Shown here piece by piece: positions 8,648 through 17,929 of a DNA stretch of 64,000 nucleotides. The translations under genes and the position numbers were made by a program. The DNA comes from Bacteroidaceae bacterium (GTDB taxonomy: Bacteria > Bacteroidota > Bacteroidia > Bacteroidales > Bacteroidaceae), in contig JAFUHF010000054.1 in the NCBI GenBank assembly GCA_017468985.1, forward strand, positions 1 through 64,000, in the 5' to 3' direction. A model generated the notes under the pieces. It had not been told where the DNA came from. It was given only the letters and a program-made list of their open reading frames with translations, and did no database searches. The number at the start of each line of letters is the position of its first letter. Positions within the stretch are counted from its first letter, which is position 1.

Positions 8648-10555
8648 ATGGCTGAAGATAGCTCAAAATATCCCCTACTCAAGGACATTGACTCTCCGTT
8701 TGACCTCAAAAAGCTCACCGTCGACCAATTGCCTCAGGTGTGCGAAGAAATCCGACAAGAAATCATCGATGTGCTCTCGCACAACCCGGGCCACTTGGCA
8801 TCCAGCTTAGGTGCAGTCGAACTGACGGTAGCCCTCCACTATGTTTTCAACACTCCCGAGGATCGCCTCGTATGGGACGTTGGCCACCAGGCCTATGCCC
8901 ACAAAATCCTGACCGGCCGGCGCGACCGCTTCCGTACGAACCGGAAGTTCGGGGGGCTGAAGCCATTTCCCTCACCGGAGGAAAGTCTCTACGATACTTG
9001 CACCTGTGGCCACGCTTCTAACTCCATTTCCATCGGACTCGGCCTTGCAGTGGCCGCCCGTGAGGAGGGTAGCAGCCGCAAAGTGGTGAGCATCATTGGC
9101 GATGGCGCCATGAGCGGCGGACTGGCATTCGAAGGGCTCAACAATGTAGCCTCCACCCCCAACAATATGCTCATCATTCTTAACGACAACAACATGAGCA
9201 TCGACAGCAGCGTGGGAGGCATGAAGCAATACCTCCTCCACCTGCACACCAGCCCCACCTACAACAACATTCGCTTCAAAGCTGCGCAACGCTTCTCGCG
9301 CATGGGATGGCTCAACGAGCACCGACGCAAAATGATACTCCGCTTCAACAACGCTATGAAGTCCATCCTGTTCAATCAGCAGAACCTCTTCGAGGGCTTC
9401 GACATCCGCTACTTCGGCCCCACCGAAGGCAACAACGTTGTGGAGCTCGTGCGCATCCTCCAGGAGATAAAGGAGATGAAAGGCCCCAAACTTCTCCACA
9501 TCCATACCGTGAAGGGCAAGGGCTACAAGGCCGCCGAGCGCGAAGCCACCATTTGGCACGCCCCCGGCATGTTCGACGTAGAATCCGGCAAGCGCCTCTC
9601 TGGCGATAACGCCGGCCAACCGCCCAAATACCAGAAAGTCTTTGGCGAAACCCTCGTAGAGCTGGCTCGCGAGAACCCCCGTATAGTGGGCGTCACGCCT
9701 GCCATGCCCACGGGCTGCTCCCTCGACATCATGATGAAAGCCATGCCCGACCGCGCCTTCGACGTGGGCATTGCCGAAGAACATGCCGTCACTTTTTCGG
9801 CCGGCATGGCCAAGGACGGGCTCATTCCCTTCTGCAATATCTACTCCTCCTTTGCCCAGAGGGCTTACGACAACATTATTCACGACGTAGCCATACTGGG
9901 CCTGCCAGTGGTGCTCTGCCTCGACCGCGCCGGTCTGGTGGGCGAAGACGGGCCCACGCACCACGGCGCCTTCGACATGGCGGCCCTGCGGCCCATTCCC
10001 AACCTTACCATCGCCTCCCCCTACGACGAACGGGAGTTGCGCAACCTGATGTACTCCGCCCAGCTGCCGGAGCAAGGCACCTACGTCATTCGCTACCCAC
10101 GCGGCAAGAGCATCCACGCCGACTGGCACACCCCCTTCAGCTTCATTCCCAAGGGCAAGGGACGCAAGCTCAAGGACGGCACCGACGTGGCGGTGCTCAC
10201 TATAGGCCCCATAGGCAATGTGGCCTCCCAGGCCATTGCCGAACTGGAGCAGGCCGCTGAGGCTAACGGCCAGAAGCTCAGCATTGCCCACTACGACATG
10301 CGCTTCCTCAAGCCCCTGGACGAAGAAATCCTTCAGGAAGTAGGCGCCAAATTCCGCAAGGTAGTCACCATCGAAGACGGCGCTAAGGCCGGCGGCATGG
10401 GAAGTGCCGTGCTGGAATACTTTGCCGACCATCACCTCCATCCCGAGGTGCTTCGGCTCGGCTTGCCCGACCAGTTCGTGGAGCATGGCACCGTAAGCGA
10501 GCTCTATGCCCTCGTGGGCCTTGACAAGGAATCAATCAAAAAAGCCATCATATGA
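8648..10555 (+). CDS. dxs: 1-deoxy-D-xylulose-5-phosphate synthase
   Basis: DXS condenses pyruvate and glyceraldehyde 3-phosphate, the first step of the MEP isoprenoid pathway, and needs thiamine diphosphate. The 635-aa protein has the TPP signature [16 protein letters not shown] (~156), the transketolase pyrimidine domain with [18 protein letters not shown] (~435) and the C-terminal [13 protein letters not shown]. ispE of the same pathway lies at 59.6 kb. It overlaps trkA by 4 nt (ATGA). Confidence 0.97.
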   Translation: MAEDSSKYPLLKDIDSPFDLKKLTVDQLPQVCEEIRQEIIDVLSHNPGHLASSLGAVELTVALHYVFNTPEDRLVWDVGHQAYAHKILTGRRDRFRTNRKFGGLKPFPSPEESLYDTCTCGHASNSISIGLGLAVAAREEGSSRKVVSIIGDGAMSGGLAFEGLNNVASTPNNMLIILNDNNMSIDSSVGGMKQYLLHLHTSPTYNNIRFKAAQRFSRMGWLNEHRRKMILRFNNAMKSILFNQQNLFEGFDIRYFGPTEGNNVVELVRILQEIKEMKGPKLLHIHTVKGKGYKAAEREATIWHAPGMFDVESGKRLSGDNAGQPPKYQKVFGETLVELARENPRIVGVTPAMPTGCSLDIMMKAMPDRAFDVGIAEEHAVTFSAGMAKDGLIPFCNIYSSFAQRAYDNIIHDVAILGLPVVLCLDRAGLVGEDGPTHHGAFDMAALRPIPNLTIASPYDERELRNLMYSAQLPEQGTYVIRYPRGKSIHADWHTPFSFIPKGKGRKLKDGTDVAVLTIGPIGNVASQAIAELEQAAEANGQKLSIAHYDMRFLKPLDEEILQEVGAKFRKVVTIEDGAKAGGMGSAVLEYFADHHLHPEVLRLGLPDQFVEHGTVSELYALVGLDKESIKKAII

Positions 10556-11892
10556 AGATCGTCATTGCCGGTGCCGGCGCCGTAGGCACCCATCTGGCCA
10601 AACTCCTTTCGAGGGAGCGCCACGACATTACCGTTCTCGACAGTCAGGCAGAGCGCCTCGTCAATCTGGCCAACAACTACGACCTCCTCACGCGCACGGG
10701 TTCACCCGTTTCCATTGATACGCTCCAGAGCATCAGCATTGGCAAGACCGACCTCTTCATCGGGGTCACCCCCGACGAAACGACCAACATGACGGCCTGC
10801 ATGCTGGCGCGCAAGATGGGGGCGCGTAAAACGGTGGCGCGCGTCAACACCTACGAGTACGTGCAGAAGAAGAATCAGGAGCTTTTTCGCAGCGTCGGCA
10901 TCGACTCGGTGATTCTGCCCGAGATGATTGCCGCCCAAGAGATAGCAAGCAGCATAAATCGCAGCTGGATCAGGCATTGGTGGGAGGTGGAAGGCAGCGA
11001 TCTCACCATGATGGGCATCAAGGTGAGAGAGAAGTGCAAGATTCTCAACATTCCCCTCAAGGACCTCGGCGGTGCGCAGTCGCCGTACCACATCGTTGCC
11101 ATCAAGCGCGGCGACGAGACCATCATTCCCCACGGCAACGACTACGTCCGCGCCTACGACCTCGTGTTTTTCATGACCACTCGCAAGTACACCCAGTACA
11201 TCCGCGAACTGGTGGGAAAGGAAGACTATCCCGACGTGAAGAACGTGGTAATGATGGGCGGCGGCATCACGTCGCTCTTCACCTCGCGTCTGCTGCCCGA
11301 TTACATGCGCGTGAAGATCATTGAGAAGGACGAAGCGCGCTGCCGCGAACTGTTCAACCAGATAGACGAGAAACGGGTGATGATCATCCACGGCGACGGC
11401 CGCGACATGTCGCTCCTGCAAGACGAAAACGTTCCCAAGTCGGAGGCCTTCGTGGCCCTGACGCCCAACTCCGAAACCAACATCCTCTCGTGCCTCGCGG
11501 CCAAGCGCATGAACATTCGCAAGACCGTGGCCATGATCGACAATGCCGGCTTCGTCAGCATGGCCGAGAGCCTGGACATCGGCACGCTGATCAACAAGCA
11601 AAACATCGCCGCCGCGTACATCTACCAGATGATGCTCAAAGCCGACGTGGCCAACGTGAAGAGCCTCGTGGTGGCCAATGCCGATGTGGCGGAATTCATC
11701 GTGCCCGAAGGGGCAAAGATCACGCGCAAGCCCATTCGCGAAATGAGCCTTCCGCAGGGCGCCACGCTGGGCGGCCTCGTCAGGGACGGGCAGGGACATC
11801 TCATCAACGGTAACACGCAGATTCAGCCCGGCGACCGCGTGGTGACCTTCTGCATAGGCAACGACCTGAGCCGCCTCTCGTCGTTCTTCTAA
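10552..11892 (+). CDS. trkA: Trk potassium system regulatory protein TrkA
   Basis: The 446-aa cytoplasmic protein has two tandem RCK units. The first nucleotide-binding Rossmann motif is [20 protein letters not shown] at the N-terminus and the second is [18 protein letters not shown] near residue 230, each followed by a TrkA_C domain. TrkA gates the TrkH channel in response to nucleotides. The start overlaps the dxs stop codon, and trkH follows 12 nt downstream. Confidence 0.96.
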   Translation: MKIVIAGAGAVGTHLAKLLSRERHDITVLDSQAERLVNLANNYDLLTRTGSPVSIDTLQSISIGKTDLFIGVTPDETTNMTACMLARKMGARKTVARVNTYEYVQKKNQELFRSVGIDSVILPEMIAAQEIASSINRSWIRHWWEVEGSDLTMMGIKVREKCKILNIPLKDLGGAQSPYHIVAIKRGDETIIPHGNDYVRAYDLVFFMTTRKYTQYIRELVGKEDYPDVKNVVMMGGGITSLFTSRLLPDYMRVKIIEKDEARCRELFNQIDEKRVMIIHGDGRDMSLLQDENVPKSEAFVALTPNSETNILSCLAAKRMNIRKTVAMIDNAGFVSMAESLDIGTLINKQNIAAAYIYQMMLKADVANVKSLVVANADVAEFIVPEGAKITRKPIREMSLPQGATLGGLVRDGQGHLINGNTQIQPGDRVVTFCIGNDLSRLSSFF

Positions 11893-11904
11893 TCTCCGTC
11901 CGCC

Positions 11905-13362
11905 ATGCTCAATTTCAGAATCCTTTCGCGCACCATTGGCTCGCTGCTTTTCGTGGAGACAGGCATGTTTCTGCTCTGCCTCATCGTGGCCGTGGTCTAC
12001 AAGGAGGCCGACCTCACGGCTTTCGCCCTCTCTGCGGCGGTGGCCTTCGGGTTGGGCCTCGTGCTCAAATACGTGGGGCGGCGCTCAGGAAAAACGCTGG
12101 GCCGCCGCGATGCCTTCTTCATCGTGGCCACGACGTGGATCATTTTTTCCTCGCTCGGCGTGCTGCCCATGATACTTTCCGGTGTTTGCACCAACCTCAC
12201 CGACGCCTTCTTTGAATCCATATCAGGATTTACCACCACCGGCACCACCGTCTTTTCCAACGTAGACCTCCTTCCCCACGGCATCCTGCTCTGGCGCAGC
12301 CTTACGCAGTGGATTGGCGGCCTCGGTATCGTGATCTTTACGATGGCCCTGCTCCCTGCCACGGGCGAGAGCAACATACGCCTCTTTTCGGCCGAAGCCA
12401 CGGGCCCCACCCACGAGCGGCTCCATCCGCGCATTGCCACTACGGTGAAGTGGCTCTTCTCGCTCTACATCATGCTCACGCTTCTCTGCGCCCTCTGCCT
12501 CTCGCTGTGCGGACTGGACGTTTTCGACAGCATCAACCACGCCATGTCGACAACGGCCACGGGCGGTTTCTCCACCCATACCGACGGGCTGCTCTATTTC
12601 CGCAATCCTGCCGTAGAGTACGTCACGGCGCTCTTCATGCTCCTCTCCGGCATCAACTTCCCCCTGCTCTACCTCCTCATGCAGAAGCGCAGAATGAGCA
12701 CCGTCCTGGCCAACAATGAGCTTCGCTTCTATCTTTACAGCATCCTGCTGCTCTTCCTTGCAGCCACGTCGGCCCTCATTCTCCACTCCCACTACGCCCC
12801 TCTGGAGGCCGTGCGCTCCGCACTCTTCCACGTCATCTCCATCCAGACCACCACTGGCTTCGTCACCGACCGGTTTGCCGCCTGGTGGCATCCCATGTGG
12901 TTCGTGCTCTTCTTCGTAATGATTACGGGAGGCTGCGCTGGATCTACGTCGGGCGGCGTGAAGTGCATCCGCGTGCTCACGCTGATGCGCACTGCCACCA
13001 ACCAGTTCCGCCAGATGCTCCATCCCAACGCCTTCCTGCCCATCAAGGTCAACCAGATCACCATGTCATCCGCCATGGAACGTGGGCTGCTGGCCTTCAT
13101 TTTCTGGTACGTATTGCTGCTCCTGGCAGGCACCCTGGTGTTTTCCTTCCTGGGCCTGCCCTTCTTTCAGGGCATCAACGTAGCCGTTTGTTGCCTGTCG
13201 AACGTAGGGCTGTGCGATGCCGTGGTCTACGCGCCCATGAGCGAACTCACCCTGGCCCCCGAGGCCGGCAAATGGATGTGCGCCTTCCTGATGCTGGCAG
13301 GCCGTCTGGAAATCTTCCCCCTGCTGCTTCCGCTGGCTCCGGCTTTCTGGAAAGAAAACTGA
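11905..13362 (+). CDS. trkH: TrkH-family potassium uptake membrane protein
   Basis: The 485-aa integral membrane protein has about ten hydrophobic segments and the repeated selectivity-filter loops of Trk/Ktr channels, seen in ISGFTTTGTTVFSN, STTATGGFSTHT, SIQTTTGFVTD and CCLSNVGLCDA. Each supplies a filter glycine. It forms the K+ pore with TrkA directly upstream as the gating partner. Confidence 0.96.
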   Translation: MLNFRILSRTIGSLLFVETGMFLLCLIVAVVYKEADLTAFALSAAVAFGLGLVLKYVGRRSGKTLGRRDAFFIVATTWIIFSSLGVLPMILSGVCTNLTDAFFESISGFTTTGTTVFSNVDLLPHGILLWRSLTQWIGGLGIVIFTMALLPATGESNIRLFSAEATGPTHERLHPRIATTVKWLFSLYIMLTLLCALCLSLCGLDVFDSINHAMSTTATGGFSTHTDGLLYFRNPAVEYVTALFMLLSGINFPLLYLLMQKRRMSTVLANNELRFYLYSILLLFLAATSALILHSHYAPLEAVRSALFHVISIQTTTGFVTDRFAAWWHPMWFVLFFVMITGGCAGSTSGGVKCIRVLTLMRTATNQFRQMLHPNAFLPIKVNQITMSSAMERGLLAFIFWYVLLLLAGTLVFSFLGLPFFQGINVAVCCLSNVGLCDAVVYAPMSELTLAPEAGKWMCAFLMLAGRLEIFPLLLPLAPAFWKEN

Positions 13363-13395
13363 ACCACCCCATCTCCTTATCCCTTTTACATTACC

Positions 13396-14391
13396 ATGAC
13401 CCCATCTCTACTTCCGCCGCTCAAGTTTCATCCCTTACTGAAGGAAACCCCATGGGGCGGCACAGAGATTCTCCGTTTCAAACACCTTGATTCCAGCTCC
13501 TCCCACGTGGGCGAGAGCTGGGAGGTGAGCGATTTGCCCCAAAACCAGTCCGTCGTGAGCGAAGGAAGCCTTGCCGGCCGCAGCCTTCACGAGCTCGTCG
13601 AAGAGTATGGTCCCCGATTGCTCGGACGCCAGGGAATGGAACGCCACGGCCTCCGCTTCCCACTGCTCATTAAGTTCATCGACGCCAATGCCGACCTCAG
13701 CCTGCAGGTCCACCCGTCCGATGCCGTGGCCCACGAGCGCGGACTGGCCAGCGGCAAAACGGAAATGTGGTATGTGGTGAAATCGCGCCCTGACGCCACG
13801 CTGCTCAGCGGATGGAACCAGGCGGTGACGCCCGAGGCCTACCTGAGCCACGCCCGGCAGGGCACGCTCTGCCAGCTCGTCAGCCGCAGGCAAGCGCCCC
13901 GAGGCAGTTGCTTCTTCATCCCTGCAGGCACCGTGCATGCCATCTGTTCCGGCATCTTTCTCATAGAGATTCAGCAGAGCAGCGACGTGACCTACCGCCT
14001 CTACGACTACGGTCGCCCGGGCCTCGACGGCCGTCCGCGCCAGCTCCACATTGCCGAAGCCCAAGGCGCGCTCAACTTCGCCCCCCAAAGCGAGGTGCTG
14101 AGCCTGAAGCCGTCTGTCGAAGCCGAGGTCAGCGACCGCCTGCTCGTCAGCTGCCCATACTTCACCACCCGTGAGCACCACCTCAGCGTGCCCCACGACT
14201 TTGAGGCTGCCCAGTCGTTCCGCCTGCTCATAGGCTTCGACGGCGAGGCCACCGTCACCACTCCCGGAGGCACCGCCACGCTTCGCGCCGGAGAGTCGCT
14301 GCTGCTGCCGCAGGAAAGCTCCACCGCCACGGTCAGCCCTGAAGCCACGGGCTGCGCACTCTTGAGCGTTACGGAGGACTTCGAGGCGTAG
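13396..14391 (+). CDS. manA: Mannose-6-phosphate isomerase, class I (short form)
   Basis: The enzyme interconverts fructose 6-phosphate and mannose 6-phosphate for mannose metabolism and GDP-sugar synthesis. Cupin and zinc-site features are visible: KFHPLLKETPWGG at the N-terminus, LIKFIDANADLSLQVHPSD, GKTEMWYVV and FIPAGTVHAI. At 331 aa it matches the short form common in Firmicutes and Bacteroidota. The C-terminal cupin is less conserved. It lies 33 nt after trkH. Confidence 0.93.
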   Translation: MTPSLLPPLKFHPLLKETPWGGTEILRFKHLDSSSSHVGESWEVSDLPQNQSVVSEGSLAGRSLHELVEEYGPRLLGRQGMERHGLRFPLLIKFIDANADLSLQVHPSDAVAHERGLASGKTEMWYVVKSRPDATLLSGWNQAVTPEAYLSHARQGTLCQLVSRRQAPRGSCFFIPAGTVHAICSGIFLIEIQQSSDVTYRLYDYGRPGLDGRPRQLHIAEAQGALNFAPQSEVLSLKPSVEAEVSDRLLVSCPYFTTREHHLSVPHDFEAAQSFRLLIGFDGEATVTTPGGTATLRAGESLLLPQESSTATVSPEATGCALLSVTEDFEA

Positions 14392-14592
14392 GCGCCGGCA
14401 TCCCGAGATTTTCACAACCACCGCTCGCCGCGCTTATAAGATTTTCTGCCCGATAACAACCACCTCCTGCGGAGATTGTAATCTTCAGTGCGTTTTATCA
14501 AGCTCCTTCTTCAGTGCTTATGATCGTTTCAGGAATTTCACAACCACACCACACATTAGTTGTAAAAATTCTGAGAATTTCCTGCCAGCAGC

Positions 14593-14623
14593 TTGGCGTT
14601 ACTGAGAAAAACGCTTAACTTTG
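14593..14623 (+). promoter_or_regulatory. Promoter of the helix-turn-helix gene, with an overlapping inverted repeat
   Basis: A -33 TTG (14593-14595), a 20-nt spacer and a -7 box TAACTTTG (14616-14623) form a textbook Bacteroidota promoter. A short inverted repeat, GCGTT...AACGC (14596-14614), fills the spacer and could be an operator, possibly for autoregulation. Confidence 0.8.
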
Positions 14624-14651
14624 CAGCCATTATCCAGCGATCGATCTGAAA

Positions 14652-15191
14652 ATGCAAGGAAAAGTTCCCTTCAACCGTTGGCACCGCCCCGACGGCCTTC
14701 CTGTCACTCCGCACCGCCATCACCAACTCAGCGTGGAACCGCAGTTTCCACTTGAGCAGATCTACTTCATGCCCTTCCGCTACGTACGCAGTTTCAACGA
14801 AGAAGGCGAAGCCGTCTATCAGCCCTTGGAGCGCAACACGCGGCCTACGGGCATCGACATTTTCGACCAATACCTAAACTACCTTTCTGCCGGCAACAAC
14901 TCCCCCGAGCCTTTTGCCAAGAAACGGGGCATCGAAGTGTCGGAACTCTTTGCCATGGTGTTCATCCTCACAGGCATCATGGGCTGCGACTTTGCTCTGA
15001 TGTGGCGCACGCTGCAGGCCGACGACCTACTACGCTTTACCAACCTGAAACTATCGGAGGTGGCACGCAGAAGCGGCATAGGCACGGGACAGAACCTCTA
15101 CTATACCTACATGCGCGACCATCACTGCACCCCCTCGGAGCGCAGGCGCCAGATTCGCCAGAAGGGCGACGCCGGACGCTACGCCCTTTGA
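14652..15191 (+). CDS. Helix-turn-helix domain protein, 179 aa
   Basis: I recognise only the C-terminal region (~120-170: LRFTNLKLSEVARRSGIGTG and YYTYMRDHHCTPSERRRQ), which resembles the second helix-turn-helix of AraC-type regulators. The N-terminal ~115 residues match no sensor domain I know. It may be a cytosolic DNA-binding regulator, but its targets are unknown. It has its own promoter and probably shares a message with tcdA 25 nt downstream. Confidence 0.7.
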   Translation: MQGKVPFNRWHRPDGLPVTPHRHHQLSVEPQFPLEQIYFMPFRYVRSFNEEGEAVYQPLERNTRPTGIDIFDQYLNYLSAGNNSPEPFAKKRGIEVSELFAMVFILTGIMGCDFALMWRTLQADDLLRFTNLKLSEVARRSGIGTGQNLYYTYMRDHHCTPSERRRQIRQKGDAGRYAL

Positions 15192-15216
15192 CCCCTGAAA
15201 CGTAAAATCTCACATC

Positions 15217-16029
15217 ATGACCATAGAACAAGCCGTTTTCCGCCGCACCGAACTGCTCATCGGCGAGCAGGCCATGGAAAGCCTGGCACGGAAACGCGTC
15301 ATCATCTTCGGCGTGGGCGGCGTGGGCTCGTGGTGCGCCGAGAGCCTGGTGCGCTCGGGCATCAGGAGGCTCACCATCGTTGACTCCGACCGCGTGTGCA
15401 TCACAAACATCAACCGCCAGCTCATGGCCACCACAAAGACGGTAGGAAAAGTGAAGGTCGACGCCCTGCGCGAGCGCCTACTCACCATCAATCCCAAGGC
15501 CGAAATCACCGCCGTGCAGCAGATCTTCTCGGAACAGACGGCCCATGAGTTCCAGCTCAGCGAGTACGACTACATTGTCGACGCCATCGACTCCCTCAAG
15601 GACAAGGCACTGCTCATCCTCCAGGCCACGGAGCTCAACGGCCCTAAGTTCTACTCCTCCATGGGCGCCGCGCTCAAGATGGACCCCACGCGCATCCGCG
15701 TGGCCGAATTCTGGAAAGTGCAGGGCGACCCCTTGGCCCGGGCTCTGAGGAACCGCTTCAAGCGCAGCAAGACGTTTCCGCGAAAAAAGTTTCAGTGCAT
15801 CTATTCCGACGAGCTACTCCAGAACCGAGGCCACAACGCCACCTGCGGCACCGAGCAGTGCATGTGTCCCAAAGCAAAAATGGGCCCCTGCAACCCGGAG
15901 TTGCTCAACCATGAGTGGTGCTCCTCAAAGGCCCAGATCAATGGCACCCTGGCCCACATCACCGCCATCTTCGGCTTCATACTGGCAGGACTCATTGTGC
16001 AAAACGCTGTGGAGGAAATTGAAAATTGA
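15217..16029 (+). CDS. tcdA: tRNA threonylcarbamoyladenosine dehydratase (ThiF/E1 family)
   Basis: The protein catalyses ATP-dependent cyclisation of t6A37 to ct6A in tRNA. It has the E1-like nucleotide fold (IIFGVGGVGSWCAESLVRSG, residues ~29-48), the Asp of VDSDRVCITNINRQ, and Cys residues in CGTEQCMCPK near residue 215. The length (270 aa) fits TcdA/YgdL. It acts downstream of TsaD, encoded at 2.1-3.1 kb. Confidence 0.93.
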   Translation: MTIEQAVFRRTELLIGEQAMESLARKRVIIFGVGGVGSWCAESLVRSGIRRLTIVDSDRVCITNINRQLMATTKTVGKVKVDALRERLLTINPKAEITAVQQIFSEQTAHEFQLSEYDYIVDAIDSLKDKALLILQATELNGPKFYSSMGAALKMDPTRIRVAEFWKVQGDPLARALRNRFKRSKTFPRKKFQCIYSDELLQNRGHNATCGTEQCMCPKAKMGPCNPELLNHEWCSSKAQINGTLAHITAIFGFILAGLIVQNAVEEIEN

Positions 16030-16059
16030 TGGTTCAATGCTTCATTCACCCTTGCATTC

Positions 16060-16136
16060 TCTCAACTCTCCATCCTCAATTTTCAACTCTCAATTCTCCA
16101 TTCTCAATTCTTATCTCTCAATTCTCCATTCCAAAA
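16060..16136. repeat. 28-bp tandem repeat, 2.75 copies
   Basis: Units start at 16060, 16088 and 16116 and share TCTCAAYTCTCCATYC followed by TCAATTYT. The tract fills the gap between the convergent tcdA and cbiJ-cbiD genes and runs into the last codons of the latter. It is pyrimidine-rich on the plus strand. I see no hairpin or open frame with meaning. Confidence 0.75.
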
Positions 16137-17929
16137 ATTCTCCCTTCCTCGCTTATCAAGAGAATTTCGAGATGCCCGTCAGGCAGCAGGGGGGCGCATA
16201 CGGACTGGCAGTGGCGCAGCAGCGTAGCGGCAAAGCCAGGCACTAACGGTTCGGGCAGCAGCGTCCAGAGGTCGCGCGCCATGTTGAGGTTCCTCACCTG
16301 AGCCACCAACTCCTCGGGGCAGCCTGCTTCGGAAGCCAATTGGGCCACAAAGTCGCGGTTCATCACCACATTGCGGCTGTGCGTATCAAGGTGGCCTTCA
16401 GCCAGCTTTACGGCTTTGCCTATCATTACGCCCAGCGTGACGCGGCGGATGCCTTCCTCGTGGGCTATGCGCAGCGTGTCGCCAATGTAGTTGCCATATT
16501 CCACGAACACCTGACCGGGCAGTTCGGCATAGCGCTCACGTATGAAGCGCTCGCTCTTGGCTCCCGAGTTGATCACCACATGGCTCAGGCCTGTAGCCGC
16601 TGCCACCTGAACGCACTTGCGCACAGACTCCAGAAATCCTTCCTTGGAGAAGGGCATGATGATGCCGGACTGGCCTATCACGGAAATGCCGCCCTCAATG
16701 CCCAGACGCGGATTGAACGTGCGGCGCGCCAGCTCGCGGCCCTCAGGAATGCTGATGGTGACAATCACTGGCCGCCGCAGGTGTGGGCGCAGGTTTTGGC
16801 GGATCATCTGGCGCGGCACGCGGTTGATGGCCGGAGAGCCCACAGGATAGCCAAAGCCCGGAAGCGTGATGCGCCCCACCCCCTCGTCGCCGCGTATGAG
16901 CACGGGGAGCTCAGGGGTGAAGTCGGGATCGGCCGTTGCCTCTTTGAGCAAGGCCGCGTCGAACGCCTCCCGTTCCTCCAGGCTCACGCGGATTTCCGTG
17001 CCGCGAGTGACGTCGGGGTCGTCGCCGCTGTCCTTGAAGATATAGGTATAGCCCTCGCCCTGCTCCACCCTGAGGGGAATGGACTCGCCGTTGGGCAGCG
17101 TGACCTGCACCTCGCTCTGGCCCGTAAGGGCGCTCAGGGCGCAGGCCGTTGCACAGGTGCCGGTGGTAAGTCCGCTGTGCAGCGGAAAGAACTCCGGAAG
17201 GAGGCGTTCCACCATGCGGCGCAGGCCGTAGGGCCCGTTCACGACGACGAAACCGTCGGGCAAGCTGGGGCGACACACGGCAAAGACCTTCAAACCACGG
17301 CCGAGGGCCTCGCTGACCTTTTCAGGAAAACCGCCGGAAAGGCCGCTTTCTTTCGTAAGGATGGCCTCGTAGCCCGAAAGGAGGGGCACGGGCTCGTCAG
17401 CCTCGTAGAAGAGGAGCTCGCTTTCCTTCACACCCAAGGCCAGGGCGGCCTCTACGGAAGAATCGCGCCGCAGGATGCGAAACCGGCAGTCCACTCCGCC
17501 CTCGCGCAGAGGGAGCAAGGAGGCGATGGTCTTCACTCCGGTCAGGACCAGCAGGCGACGGACGCCGCCCTTCAGAATCTGGCGCACGGCGTCAGCATAG
17601 TCGGCGCACCAATGGACCTGCTCGGAGCGCGGCGGATAGATGCGCTCCAGGCGGATGGCCGGAAGGTGCATGCGGCGCGCCACGGCGGCCACGGTATGGT
17701 GGAGCTGGGTGGCAAAGGGATGACCGGCATCAATGAGCAGGCGGATCTGGTGGCGCTGGCAGAAATTCTGCATAGCCTCCTCGTCCAGTCCGCCCTGAAT
17801 GCGCTGGCCGTGGGGCATAGCCACCTGCTGGAGGTCGGAAAAGGTGGAATAGAAATAGGGCTGTCCGGCCTCTTCGAGCGTGGAAACGGCCATGCGGCCC
17901 TCAGTGGTGCCCCCGAGAATCAGAATCAT
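16118..17929 (-). CDS. CbiJ-CbiD fusion: cobalt-precorrin-6A reductase / cobalt-precorrin-5B C1-methyltransferase
   Basis: Residues ~1-245 are the NADPH-dependent CbiJ/CobK reductase (MILILGGTTEGRMAVSTLEE). Residues ~250-603 are the CbiD methyltransferase, opening with HSGLTTGTCATACALSALTG and carrying FGYPVGSPAINRVPRQM and GGISVIGQSGIIMPFSKEG. Both act in the anaerobic corrin-ring pathway. It is the last gene of the riboswitch operon and overlaps cbiG-cbiF by 4 nt. Its 3' end runs into a low-complexity repeat. Confidence 0.94.
   Translation of the reverse strand: MILILGGTTEGRMAVSTLEEAGQPYFYSTFSDLQQVAMPHGQRIQGGLDEEAMQNFCQRHQIRLLIDAGHPFATQLHHTVAAVARRMHLPAIRLERIYPPRSEQVHWCADYADAVRQILKGGVRRLLVLTGVKTIASLLPLREGGVDCRFRILRRDSSVEAALALGVKESELLFYEADEPVPLLSGYEAILTKESGLSGGFPEKVSEALGRGLKVFAVCRPSLPDGFVVVNGPYGLRRMVERLLPEFFPLHSGLTTGTCATACALSALTGQSEVQVTLPNGESIPLRVEQGEGYTYIFKDSGDDPDVTRGTEIRVSLEEREAFDAALLKEATADPDFTPELPVLIRGDEGVGRITLPGFGYPVGSPAINRVPRQMIRQNLRPHLRRPVIVTISIPEGRELARRTFNPRLGIEGGISVIGQSGIIMPFSKEGFLESVRKCVQVAAATGLSHVVINSGAKSERFIRERYAELPGQVFVEYGNYIGDTLRIAHEEGIRRVTLGVMIGKAVKLAEGHLDTHSRNVVMNRDFVAQLASEAGCPEELVAQVRNLNMARDLWTLLPEPLVPGFAATLLRHCQSVCAPLLPDGHLEILLISEEGRIFGMEN

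Noticed and set aside
8972..10486. 504-codon open frame on the minus strand
   Set aside because: Fully antisense to dxs, whose motifs are all intact. Long antisense frames are expected in this GC-rich stretch.
16060..16136. Regulatory or recombination role for the 28-bp pyrimidine-rich repeat
   Set aside because: A simple low-complexity tandem repeat between convergent genes; from memory, similar TTCTCAA-type tracts are common in Bacteroidota intergenic DNA. I list it only as a repeat.
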